From the NCBI GenBank assembly GCA_964488355.1, contig CAZAUJ010000005.1, forward strand, positions 62,001 to 126,000: a stretch of DNA of 64,000 bases. The letters are read 5' to 3'. Shown piece by piece: positions 19,376 through 27,426 of this stretch. The position numbers were made by a program, and so were the translations under genes. This DNA comes from Thermoanaerobaculum sp964488355. GTDB lineage: Bacteria > Acidobacteriota > Thermoanaerobaculia > Thermoanaerobaculales > Thermoanaerobaculaceae. The notes beneath the pieces are model-generated. The model saw only the letters and a program-made list of their open reading frames with translations. It made no database searches and was not told the DNA's origin. Numbering within the stretch: position 1 is the stretch's first letter; each line of letters opens with the position of its first letter.

Positions 19376-20143
19376 ATGAAGCACCGCTGGCTTTGGGCCT
19401 TCCTGCCAGCCCTGTGCTGGGCGCAGTCCGGTTCCTGGTCCCGACCTTACCTAGCCGACCTGCGTTTGTGGTTGGAGCAGGAGGGAAGCCGCGGCCGCGG
19501 GCGACCGGTAATTCAAAGGGTAGAGCTGGAGGCGGGCCAACACGCGGTGCTGGTGCTGGAGCCCCTCGACCAATGGGGCGCGCCCTTTCCCCGCCAGCGG
19601 GCGGGGTTCTTCCTCCAAGATGAAGACGCCTGCCAGCGGCTGGTGGAGCTCAGCTGGGAAACCCCCACCCGCCTGCGCCTGGCTGCCGGCACCCGGCGAG
19701 GAAGCTGCCGGCTGGAGCTGGTGGCCCTGGGCAATTTCAACCTCACTTGGCCGCTGGAGCTTTCGGTCACCTCGTTGGCGGCCGGCGGCTACACCCGGCA
19801 GCAGGCCGAGTTCATCGTCACCCGCCTGTACCGCGCCCTCTTCAACCGCGAGCCCGACCCGCAGGGTTTTGTCGCCGCGGTAGCTGAGGTGCAGCGCAAC
19901 CGCTTGGGTTCCCTGCTGGAGGGGATGCTGAAGAGCGAGGAGTTCAAGAAGACCTGGGCGGGCCTTTCGCCATCCGCCTTTTTGGAGCAGGTTTACCGTG
20001 GCCTTCTGGGCCGGCCGCCCGATTCCGCCGGCGTGGCCCGTTACCTGCGGGAAGTTGAGCGGGGCAAGCTCAAGGGCCTGCTGGCCGACATCATTCACTC
20101 TGAAGAGTTCGAGCAGGCTATGGCCCAGGCTTCCCGCCGCTGA
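19376..20143 (+). CDS. Exported DUF4214-domain protein
   Basis: 255 residues with an N-terminal signal peptide (KHRWLWAFLPALCWA). The first half is an uncharacterised beta-rich region. Residues of about 140-250 hold two copies of the DUF4214 repeat: YRALFNREPDPQGF followed by MLKSEEF, and YRGLLGRPPDSAGV followed by IIHSEEF. DUF4214 repeats occur in exported and surface-associated proteins of varied context; no reaction is known to me. It is followed eight bases later by a UbiA-family membrane enzyme, with which it may share an operon. Confidence 0.8.
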   Translation: MKHRWLWAFLPALCWAQSGSWSRPYLADLRLWLEQEGSRGRGRPVIQRVELEAGQHAVLVLEPLDQWGAPFPRQRAGFFLQDEDACQRLVELSWETPTRLRLAAGTRRGSCRLELVALGNFNLTWPLELSVTSLAAGGYTRQQAEFIVTRLYRALFNREPDPQGFVAAVAEVQRNRLGSLLEGMLKSEEFKKTWAGLSPSAFLEQVYRGLLGRPPDSAGVARYLREVERGKLKGLLADIIHSEEFEQAMAQASRR

Positions 20144-20150
20144 CGGGGCC

Positions 20151-20981
20151 GTGAGTTTTCCCCTGCTGCCCTTGCTGCGCAGCTTGCGGCCCAGCCATTG
20201 GCTGAAGAACAGCTTCCTCCTGGCCCCGGCGGTCTTTGGCCTGAGGCTGTTCCAGCGGGAAAGCTGGCCTACGCTCGCTGCGGCCTTTTCCGCCTTTTGC
20301 CTGGCCGCCTCCGCCACCTACCTGGTCAACGACCTGGCCGATTGCCAGCGGGACCGCGAAAACCCCCGCACCCGCGGCCGGCCAATCGCCAGCGGCGAGC
20401 TTGCTCCCCCTATCGCCCTGGCGGCAGCGTTGCTGCTCACGCTGGCAGCCCTGGCCCTGGCCTGGTGGGGCCGTTGCCTGGTGCCCCTTTTGGCCTACGT
20501 GGCCGCCAGCCACGCCTACACCTTTTTCCTCAAAAAGCTTCCCTTGGCGGACGTGGCCACCCTCACGCTGCTTTACCTGCTGCGCCTTTTGGCCGGCGCG
20601 GAGGCGGTGGCCGTGCCCCCCTCCCCTTGGCTCCTGCTCTGCGGCGGGCTTTTAGCCCTGCTCTTGTCCCTGGGCAAGCGGCTGGAAAAGCCCGACGGGC
20701 TCTATGCCCCAAGCCTCTTGCGTGCGGCGGTGAGCTGGCTGACCGCTGCCGTTGCCTGTGCCTACATGGCCTACGCCCTCCGCCCGGTCACTTGGGAGCA
20801 TTTTTCCCCCTTTTTCCCCCTCACCGCTGTTCCGGTGCTCGTGGGGCTCGCGCGCTACCGCAGCCTCGCCTTGGCCGGCAAAGCGGACCCGGTGGCCGCG
20901 CTTTTTTCCGACCTGGGCATGCAGTTGGCGGCCCTGGGATGGGGTGCCTCGGTGCTGCTCCTGGCCAGCCTCGCTGGCTGA
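20151..20981 (+). CDS. UbiA-family prenyltransferase, resembling decaprenyl-phosphate phosphoribosyltransferase
   Basis: 276-residue polytopic membrane protein with eight or nine hydrophobic helices. It opens with LRPSHWLKNSFLLAP, typical of the DPPR-synthase branch. The metal/diphosphate motif NDLADCQRDRENPRTRGRPI (NDxxDxxxD) is intact. In that branch the enzyme transfers phosphoribose from PRPP to a polyprenyl phosphate, feeding cell-envelope glycans; other UbiA members make quinones or hemes, so the substrate is inferred. GTG at 20151 gives the expected N-terminus. Confidence 0.8.
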   Translation: MSFPLLPLLRSLRPSHWLKNSFLLAPAVFGLRLFQRESWPTLAAAFSAFCLAASATYLVNDLADCQRDRENPRTRGRPIASGELAPPIALAAALLLTLAALALAWWGRCLVPLLAYVAASHAYTFFLKKLPLADVATLTLLYLLRLLAGAEAVAVPPSPWLLLCGGLLALLLSLGKRLEKPDGLYAPSLLRAAVSWLTAAVACAYMAYALRPVTWEHFSPFFPLTAVPVLVGLARYRSLALAGKADPVAALFSDLGMQLAALGWGASVLLLASLAG

Positions 20982-21144
20982 GCGTTCCCCAGGCGGGGTA
21001 ACATGAAAGGGTGCTTGCACCGGAAGGGAGGGTCGGCCACATGTGTTCCAGAATGTACCAAAAAGCTTGGAAATTTTCTCGCTGCTGCCGGCGGGGAACA
21101 GCCAGACGCGCCACAAGTATTTGTCTTTCCAAACCTTATCAGCA

Positions 21145-21161
21145 TGGCATGGCAATTGCTT
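21145..21161 (+). promoter_or_regulatory. Sigma-54-type promoter of the minor-pilin operon
   Basis: TGGCATG-GCAA-TTGCTT at 21145-21161 matches the sigma-54 consensus (TGGCACG-N4-TTGCW) with one mismatch. The invariant GG (21146-21147) and GC (21158-21159) are at the required 12-base periodicity. Transcription would start near 21171, only about five bases before the prepilin ATG. RpoN control of pilin genes through PilS/PilR is established in other bacteria. Confidence 0.6.
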
Positions 21162-21175
21162 GTTCCACCAGGCGT

Positions 21176-21721
21176 ATGGCAGGCAGAGAGCAACGGGGTG
21201 TGACCTTGGTGGAGCTGCTGGTGGTGGTGGCGCTCATTGGCCTCTTGGCCCTCATCGCCACCGTGCAGGTGCAACACCTGGTGCAGAAGAACGAGCTGCG
21301 CCGGGCCGCTACTGAGCTCACCAGCTTTCTTCAAGGCGTTCCCGACCAGGTGGGCAAGCTGCAGCAGCCCCTTTTTGTCCGCTTCCTGCCCACGCCTGCG
21401 CCTGCCCGCTTCGAGCTCACCCGGGACCCGGCCGGCACGCAGGTGATTCGGCGGTTGCAGCTGCCCCCCACCGTTGCATTTTCCCTCGGCTCTCTGGGAG
21501 GTGTGGACACCAACTGGCCCAAACGCAGCGACACTGGCGTGTACACCCTGCGTTGTGACACGTTCAACCGCGCCACCGACCCCGACAACGGCCAGCAGCT
21601 CACCGCTGAGGCGCAGGTGCTGCTCACCCACGTGAACATGCTCAAGGGAACCCTCAAGCCCAAGTACGGCTTCCAGGTGGCGGTGGCGCCGGTGTGGGCG
21701 GTGCGCACCACGCGCAAGTAA
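21176..21721 (+). CDS. Type IV pilus minor prepilin (GspH/FimT-like)
   Basis: 181-residue prepilin. A short positively charged leader (MAGREQRG) ends in Gly, followed by VTLVELLVVVALIGLLALIA: the processing site, Glu at +5 and the hydrophobic assembly helix. The globular part contains scattered Cys/Asn and no recognised enzyme motif. PilD would cleave it and the product would join the pilus tip or priming complex. Earlier in-frame starts (to 21011) would add an implausibly long leader and overlap the sigma-54 promoter, so ATG 21176 is preferred. Confidence 0.85.
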   Translation: MAGREQRGVTLVELLVVVALIGLLALIATVQVQHLVQKNELRRAATELTSFLQGVPDQVGKLQQPLFVRFLPTPAPARFELTRDPAGTQVIRRLQLPPTVAFSLGSLGGVDTNWPKRSDTGVYTLRCDTFNRATDPDNGQQLTAEAQVLLTHVNMLKGTLKPKYGFQVAVAPVWAVRTTRK

Positions 21722-21734
21722 AAAGGAGATGGCC

Positions 21735-22220
21735 ATGAGGAAAAGAGCATCCCAATCGGGTATGACGCTCATCGAGATGCTGGTGGCTTTGGCCATCCTC
21801 TTGGTGGTGGCGGTAGCCATCATTCAGCTTTTTTCCCTGAGCTATCTGGTGAACATGGGTTCCCTCGCCCGTACCGACCTGCAGTACCGCGCCGAGAGGG
21901 TGGCGGAAAGCCTGCGGTACCTCCGGGCTTTGCCCGATACGGTCACCATTCCGTCCGGCTGCCCCGACCTGCGAAACGTCACAGGTCCCGTTTCGCCCAC
22001 GACGATTCCCAACGACCCTTCCGACCCCTGCTGGGGTGTGGCTGGCTTCCGCGTGGTGGAGCAAGTGCAAAACCCCTTTGTCCTCAGCTATGAGATTACG
22101 GATGGCGGGCCCGTGTGGGTCATTACCGTGACGGCGCGGCCGGCGGGTACGGGCCCACGCTACTTGGGCATGGCCATTGCCGCGAAAGGAGTGCGCTATG
22201 TGGCGCAAGTTGCCAAGTAA
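21735..22220 (+). CDS. Type IV pilus minor prepilin (PilV-like)
   Basis: 161 residues with leader MRKRASQSG cleaved before MTLIEMLVALAILLVVAVAI, Glu at +5. AAGGAG lies six bases before ATG 21735; the ATG at 21729 directly abuts it and is not used. The central region contains two Cys likely to form a disulfide (CPDLRNV ... DPCWGVAG). It is the second gene of the minor-pilin operon and ends by overlapping the next gene's start. Confidence 0.87.
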   Translation: MRKRASQSGMTLIEMLVALAILLVVAVAIIQLFSLSYLVNMGSLARTDLQYRAERVAESLRYLRALPDTVTIPSGCPDLRNVTGPVSPTTIPNDPSDPCWGVAGFRVVEQVQNPFVLSYEITDGGPVWVITVTARPAGTGPRYLGMAIAAKGVRYVAQVAK

Positions 22221-23424
22221 CCGCCAAAAGGGCTTTACGCTGCCCGAAGTGCTGGTGAGCTTTGTCATTGTCGTGCTAATTCTGGCCATGGCGGGGACGC
22301 TGCTGTTTGACACGCAGCGGGCTGCTGACCGTCAGCGGGCGCAGGTGGAGGCGCGCCAAACGGCCCGGGCGGCTGCCGAGTACGTGCATTACATGCTGCG
22401 GGGCTCCACGGACATGAACGGCCAAATTCAAAACGCCCCTAGCCCCATGGCCCTGCTCACCTATGCCCGCTTCGGCAACAGCGGCACCGACACGCAGGTT
22501 TCTTACGACAACCTCACTTCCGCGCAAGCCGACGCCGGTTTTGGGGACGAGGGCACGGATATCATCACCTTCGCCAAGGCAGAGGACTCGCGCATGGCGC
22601 CGATTATCCAATGGGTGGAGCAAACCAACGCCGCCAACGCGTACTTCCGCTTCAACGAAGCCTGCCCCGATTCAACAGCCAACTTCCAGCGCTTCAAACA
22701 AGCCACCGGCGCACACCTCAACGACCAGGGCAAACAGGTAAGCGACCCGTTCGTGGTCTTCGACGTCAGCGGCCAAATGCGCTTTTACCAGATCACCGAT
22801 TACCAGGACAGCGTCAACAGCAACAACTGCACCGACAGCCAAGGGGGCGTCCCGGCGCCGGTAATTTGGACCGTGGCCAACCCGGACCTTTCCGATTTCG
22901 TCAACCCACCCGGGGGCCTGGCGCCAAACCTGGATTGCTCCGCCAGTGCCGTCACCTGCTGGGGCGCCCTGGGGGTGCGGTTCTACTCCTTGCGCGTGCG
23001 CAAGGGCTGGCTCGAGCAAAAGGCAGGGGTGTTTGACCCCAACAACCCCAACCAGGGCTTCGTTCCCATCCTGCCCAACGTGGAAGACTTCCAAGTGGCC
23101 TACTACTTCCGCAACGGCCAAGCACGCAACAACCTCCCCGGACCGACAGGGTGGGTGCCTCCCATGGATACCAGCCCCTCCCCCTGGGACAGCTCCTTCA
23201 ACCGCCTAGGGTTGACCGCCACCAACGTGCTGGCCGTGCGCGTGACGGTGACCACCCGCTCGGCCACCCCCTTGCCGCCAATTCAGGGCACGGCCGGCCC
23301 GCAATTCTTCCGACCGGCGGCAGAGAACCGGGAAGCGGCCACCACTCGAGACCGCTTTTACCACTACCAGGTTTCGGTCATGGCCCTGATTCGCTCGCGC
23401 ACGCAGGAAGCTTTGAGGAGGTAG
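22198..23424 (+). CDS. Type IV pilus minor prepilin (PilW-like)
   Basis: 408-residue, large minor pilin. Leader MWRKLPSNRQKG, then FTLPEVLVSFVIVVLILAMAG with Glu at +5. AAAGGAG sits six bases before the ATG, which lies inside the end of the previous gene. The long globular domain matches the usual size of PilW-type proteins, with Cys pairs (SNNCTDS, LDCSASAVTCWG). It likely forms part of the PilVWX-PilY1 priming complex at the pilus tip. Confidence 0.88.
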   Translation: MWRKLPSNRQKGFTLPEVLVSFVIVVLILAMAGTLLFDTQRAADRQRAQVEARQTARAAAEYVHYMLRGSTDMNGQIQNAPSPMALLTYARFGNSGTDTQVSYDNLTSAQADAGFGDEGTDIITFAKAEDSRMAPIIQWVEQTNAANAYFRFNEACPDSTANFQRFKQATGAHLNDQGKQVSDPFVVFDVSGQMRFYQITDYQDSVNSNNCTDSQGGVPAPVIWTVANPDLSDFVNPPGGLAPNLDCSASAVTCWGALGVRFYSLRVRKGWLEQKAGVFDPNNPNQGFVPILPNVEDFQVAYYFRNGQARNNLPGPTGWVPPMDTSPSPWDSSFNRLGLTATNVLAVRVTVTTRSATPLPPIQGTAGPQFFRPAAENREAATTRDRFYHYQVSVMALIRSRTQEALRR

Positions 23425-23426
23425 GC

Positions 23427-24080
23427 ATGAGAGAAAAAGGCGCAGCGCTCATTACCGTCATCATGGTGCTGTTGGTGCTGTCCGTCCTGGGCCTTGCCGT
23501 GGCCCTGTTCATGACCCAGGAAGACCGCACCAGCGGCCGGCAGGACGTGCAAAAGCTTGCTTTGTACGCGGCGGAAGCGGGCCTTCGGCGGGGGGAAGGC
23601 ATCCTGCGTAACCTGAAGCTGTTACAGGCGCAGGCGCTTTTGGATTACGTCCCCACCACCTTGCAAGCCTTTCAGGAAACGCCGGCCACGCCCGTTTTCC
23701 CTGCCAACTCGGGTGAGTACGACGCCCAGCACCTGGGCACCTACCTCACCGACGGCGGCACCGAACTGGCCAACGTGGAGGTGCCGCTGGCCGGCCAGGG
23801 CAAGCGGGTCTTTTACTCCCTTTACGTGCGCAACAACCCGGACGACGCCGGCCCCACCACCAACGCTGACTCGCGGCTGCGCTTGCTGGCGGTGGGGTGG
23901 GTGGCCAATTCTGGCGACCCCAGCGCCAGCTGGCTCCAGCGCCGTGTGGCGGCCGTGAAGATCCTGGAGGAGGAGTTCAATTGGCAGGGTCAAGCCAGTG
24001 CCGAATCGGCGCAAAAGCTGGGGAACCCCGGCGGCACCTCCTCCGGCGGGGTGGAGCGCTGGGGTGGCGTTAACCCGTAA
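23427..24080 (+). CDS. Type IV pilus assembly protein (PilX-like)
   Basis: 217 residues. The N-terminus REKGAALITVIMVLLVLSVLGLAVALFM matches the PilX N-terminal signature (leader ending in Gly, AALI..., then Thr/Gln after the helix), here without Glu at +5, as often seen for PilX/GspK-like proteins. GAGGAGG precedes the ATG. The remainder is a soluble domain with the typical AAEAGL motif. Fourth pilin-like gene of the operon. Confidence 0.88.
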   Translation: MREKGAALITVIMVLLVLSVLGLAVALFMTQEDRTSGRQDVQKLALYAAEAGLRRGEGILRNLKLLQAQALLDYVPTTLQAFQETPATPVFPANSGEYDAQHLGTYLTDGGTELANVEVPLAGQGKRVFYSLYVRNNPDDAGPTTNADSRLRLLAVGWVANSGDPSASWLQRRVAAVKILEEEFNWQGQASAESAQKLGNPGGTSSGGVERWGGVNP

Positions 24081-24096
24081 GATAAGGAGGTGAAGC

Positions 24097-27000
24097 ATGA
24101 AAAGGATCCTGTCGCTAGCAAGCCTGCTGTTCGCGAGCCTTTTGTGGGCCCAAGGGCTAGAAAAGGTGGACCCCTTCCGCCAGGTAACAACCCAGTGGGT
24201 AAGACCCAACCTGCTCATCGTCCTGGACATTTCCGGCTCCATGAGCTGGGACATGGCCGGCTACGGCGTCGGTGTGGACTGCCGCGGGGGGGTTGGCTGC
24301 AACGGCACCAAGCCCAGCGTTTGGAGCGTAACTACTACCACCACCGGGTGTACTGGCGGAACGAAAAAGTGGACCTACAGGTTTTCCTTCAGCTACCCTA
24401 GCCGCATGGCGCTGGTGAAAAACGCCCTGGGCAACTCGGTGACCATTTGGTACCCGCCTGCTACCTTTCCTTCGCCAACCGGCTGGAAACCCCCCAGCAT
24501 CAGCGGCACCACGACCCGAACGGTTTCCTATACCACCACCACGTGCAGGCCCATCAGCCCCGGCCCGCCCTTCGATTTGGCCACCCTTCCCGACCCCATC
24601 CCGCCGCGCGATTTGGTGGGCAAAAACGCCGACAAGATCAACTGGGGCCTGGTGGTTTACTCTGGCACTTATTACTCTGCATGCACCAAAACGCAGCTGG
24701 TGGCCAAGATTGATACGAGCGACTCGGGGGATGTGACCACCATCGAAAACTATATGCGCCTGTACAATGCCGGCGGGCTGCCGGCCGTTGGCGGCACCCC
24801 CACCCGGGCGGGCTTGGAGTTTGCCAAGACGGTGTTGACGGCGGTCAAGAATGGCGGCACCGTCACCGACGCATCCGCTGCTTTCGGCGGACAAACCTTT
24901 ACCTTTTCGCCCGATCCCAAGAAGAGCTGCGGCCGCAGCTATTCGGTGCTGTTGATCACCGACGGCCAGTCCAACCTCTGCAACGGTACCAACAATTGGT
25001 ACTGCTGGAAGGACCCAGCCACCAACCGCTGCGATGGAAACCCCGGCTACACCTGCCCCAACTCCTTGAGCCTTTTTCCTGCGCAAAAAGCCCAGGAGCT
25101 GTGGAACCTGTGGACGGCTACAAGCGATTGCACGAACTACGGCCTGTGCCACGTGCGCACCTTCGTGGTGGGGGTAAGCGAGCAAATTGGCCCCTGCGAG
25201 CTGAACCATGTGGCCTTTGAGGGCAAAACCGACGCCTCCAGCCCCAACGGTGATGCGGGCTTCAACACCGCTGCTGACCCGCGCTTGGCCACTTACTCGG
25301 TGAACGACAGCCAGCTGCCCTCCTCCACCAACCAGCCCTACGCGTACTTCACCTCCAATGCGGCTCAGTTTGCCCAGGCGGTGGCGCAAATCATTGCTGC
25401 CCTGGGCACGGGGGACTACGTCACCTCCGCCCCTTCCGTTTCCTCCACCAGCGAGGTGGCCGGCATTGGCCTGTTGGGCACGGTGGACTACCCGACCCTG
25501 CGCGGGCACCTCTTAGCTTACGACGTCTCCAACCCGGCTTCGTTCCCCCTGCTGTGGGATGCGGGTGAGGTCCTTTCCAGCGGTAACAAAGGCCTGGCTC
25601 GTAAGCTTTACACCTGGCTCCCGCCCAGCAACAGTCTGGTGGCCATCACCAGCGCTGACGCCGCCACCGCCACCATCCTCAACACGCTCTGCGGCTTCTG
25701 TGGCATCACGCCCCAGGTGGTGGATTTCATGCTGGGCAACGACGGAACCTTGACCAACACCCGACGGCCCTGGCTTTTGGGCGCCATCGTCAACTCCACC
25801 CCAGCGGTGGTTGGCCCGCCGGTGGAATGGAAGCAGGCCACCGGCTTGTCCACAGCCCGTGCCGACTTCCAGGACACCTACAAGAACCGCCATCCCATTG
25901 TGTGGGTGGGCTCCTCCGACGGCATGCTCCACGCCTTTGACCTGGTGGACGGGGCGGAAATTTTGGCCATTATTCCGCCCGATTTGCTCCCCAAGCAGGT
26001 GCAGCTCTACAACACCTACGCCGCCAACCCGACGCGCTCCCCTACCGGCCAGCCGCAGCTTCCGGACCAGCACATTTACGGCGTGGCCAACTCGATGCGC
26101 TTTGCCGACGTGTTTTTCCCTGAAGGCGGAGGAGGTGACTTCAAGACCGTGTTGTTCCTCACCGAAGGCCCCGGCGGCACCGGCGTGCACGCTCTAGACG
26201 TAACCCACATTTACCCGGGCCGCACCGGTGTGGTGCTGCCCAACGGCCAGACCAAGGACTACCCCGAAGACCCCGACTACGACCCGGACCAGCCCTTTGA
26301 GGTCCTTTGGGGCTATACACGCGATGGCGCTGCCGGTACCACCCCCCTGCGCAACCTGCGCTACACCTGGGGCATGCCGGCGGTGGCGATGGACGCTTCG
26401 GAAACCTTCTACCTGGCCATGCCCAGCGGCTACCTACCCAACGACCAAGCCGACCCTGACTCGGCCAACAGCGGCAAACGCTTCCTGTTCCTGCGCGCCA
26501 CCGACGGGCAGGTGGTGACCAATCAGGAGCTGACTTCCCTGAGCGGCCAGTACCTGACTTACTTCTACCCCATTGCCGATGCGGCCTTCTGGCAAACTAC
26601 CGCCAAGCGCTTCCAGCCGGACAACTACGCCAACCAGGCGGTGCTGGGCGACCTCCACGGCCAGCTGTGGCTGCTGAACGACCCCTTCTCGTCACTGACC
26701 AAGCTTGCAAGTTATCAAGACGCCAACAGCAAAGGAGCGCCCCTTTACTACGCCACCGCCGTGGCTTCCTACCCCATGACCAACCCCAAGTGGGCGGTTT
26801 ACGCTTCCGTTTCCGGCAACTTTTACGAAAAAAGCCCCCGGATTAACCCCCCGGCCGGCTGGCTGTCCAACCCCAGCCTGTATCACCGCAGCAAGCTGTT
26901 TCTCAACGCCCAGCCCTTGCCAAGCAGCGGTGTGAGCCCCTGCAGCCGCGAGTTGCAGTTGGATACCCTCAAGCGCGCCGACAATCCGGCCCAATACCTG

Positions 27001-27357
27001 TCCCGGCGAACCCAACCCACCTCCTACCCGCTTTTACTCATCCCCACGGAACAGTCCAGCCTCACCAACGCCTTGGCCCTGTTTACGGTTTACGACCCGG
27101 ATGCGGCGGTTTGCATAGGCAAGACCTACCTGATCGTGGCCGAGTTCAATCCCGCCACCTGTAGCCTAGGCGCGGTAGTGTTCGCCGGTGGTGAGGGTGC
27201 CTCTTCCGGCTTCGTGGTGGCCCCCAGCGGCGTGCTGTTTGCCAAGTCTTTCGTCGGCCAGGGGGGCCGGGCTGGTTTCCAGAAGGTCCCTGGCCTGGAG
27301 CCGCCCACCCAGGGAGGCGAAGGTGGGAACATCACCTGGTGGCGTGAGCTGCAGTAA
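24097..27357 (+). CDS. pilY1: Type IV pilus tip adhesin/biogenesis protein PilY1
   Basis: 1086 residues with a signal peptide (SLASLLFASLLWA). Just after it is a von Willebrand A domain whose metal-ion site begins DISGSMSW (DxSxS). It carries many Cys/Asn-rich insertions. The C-terminal half is the PilY1 beta-propeller region (IVWVGSSDGMLHAFDLVDG, QAVLGDLHGQLWLL) with an Asp-rich candidate calcium loop DPDYDPDQ. PilY1 sits at the pilus tip, supports assembly and twitching, and acts in adhesion or surface sensing. The ATG is preceded by AAGGAGGTGA, a near-perfect anti-16S match and the strongest in the operon. Confidence 0.93.
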   Translation: MKRILSLASLLFASLLWAQGLEKVDPFRQVTTQWVRPNLLIVLDISGSMSWDMAGYGVGVDCRGGVGCNGTKPSVWSVTTTTTGCTGGTKKWTYRFSFSYPSRMALVKNALGNSVTIWYPPATFPSPTGWKPPSISGTTTRTVSYTTTTCRPISPGPPFDLATLPDPIPPRDLVGKNADKINWGLVVYSGTYYSACTKTQLVAKIDTSDSGDVTTIENYMRLYNAGGLPAVGGTPTRAGLEFAKTVLTAVKNGGTVTDASAAFGGQTFTFSPDPKKSCGRSYSVLLITDGQSNLCNGTNNWYCWKDPATNRCDGNPGYTCPNSLSLFPAQKAQELWNLWTATSDCTNYGLCHVRTFVVGVSEQIGPCELNHVAFEGKTDASSPNGDAGFNTAADPRLATYSVNDSQLPSSTNQPYAYFTSNAAQFAQAVAQIIAALGTGDYVTSAPSVSSTSEVAGIGLLGTVDYPTLRGHLLAYDVSNPASFPLLWDAGEVLSSGNKGLARKLYTWLPPSNSLVAITSADAATATILNTLCGFCGITPQVVDFMLGNDGTLTNTRRPWLLGAIVNSTPAVVGPPVEWKQATGLSTARADFQDTYKNRHPIVWVGSSDGMLHAFDLVDGAEILAIIPPDLLPKQVQLYNTYAANPTRSPTGQPQLPDQHIYGVANSMRFADVFFPEGGGGDFKTVLFLTEGPGGTGVHALDVTHIYPGRTGVVLPNGQTKDYPEDPDYDPDQPFEVLWGYTRDGAAGTTPLRNLRYTWGMPAVAMDASETFYLAMPSGYLPNDQADPDSANSGKRFLFLRATDGQVVTNQELTSLSGQYLTYFYPIADAAFWQTTAKRFQPDNYANQAVLGDLHGQLWLLNDPFSSLTKLASYQDANSKGAPLYYATAVASYPMTNPKWAVYASVSGNFYEKSPRINPPAGWLSNPSLYHRSKLFLNAQPLPSSGVSPCSRELQLDTLKRADNPAQYLSRRTQPTSYPLLLIPTEQSSLTNALALFTVYDPDAAVCIGKTYLIVAEFNPATCSLGAVVFAGGEGASSGFVVAPSGVLFAKSFVGQGGRAGFQKVPGLEPPTQGGEGGNITWWRELQ

Positions 27358-27375
27358 CTCAGCAAAAACGCAGCG

Positions 27376-27403
27376 AAAAAAGCGGGCTTCGGCCCGCTTT
27401 TTT
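27376..27403 (+). terminator. Intrinsic terminator after pilY1
   Basis: GCGGGC-TTCG-GCCCGC stem with a UUCG tetraloop, extended by an A6/T6 pair; the T6 run follows the stem. It ends the pilin operon and separates it from the DUF2298 genes. Confidence 0.9.
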
Positions 27404-27414
27404 GTTGCCCTCGT

Positions 27415-27426
27415 TAGAATGGGACG
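27415..27426 (+). promoter_or_regulatory. -10 box TAGAAT, 6 nt before GTG
   Basis: TAGAAT at 27415-27420, six bases, then GTG 27427. It lies 12 bases past the pilY1 terminator, leaving no room for a leader or ribosome-binding site. Confidence 0.5.

Noticed and set aside
20999..21013. TAACAT-N6-GTG at 21011, resembling the leaderless pattern
   Set aside because: It would give the prepilin a leader of over 60 residues; the sigma-54 promoter and ATG 21176 explain the gene better.
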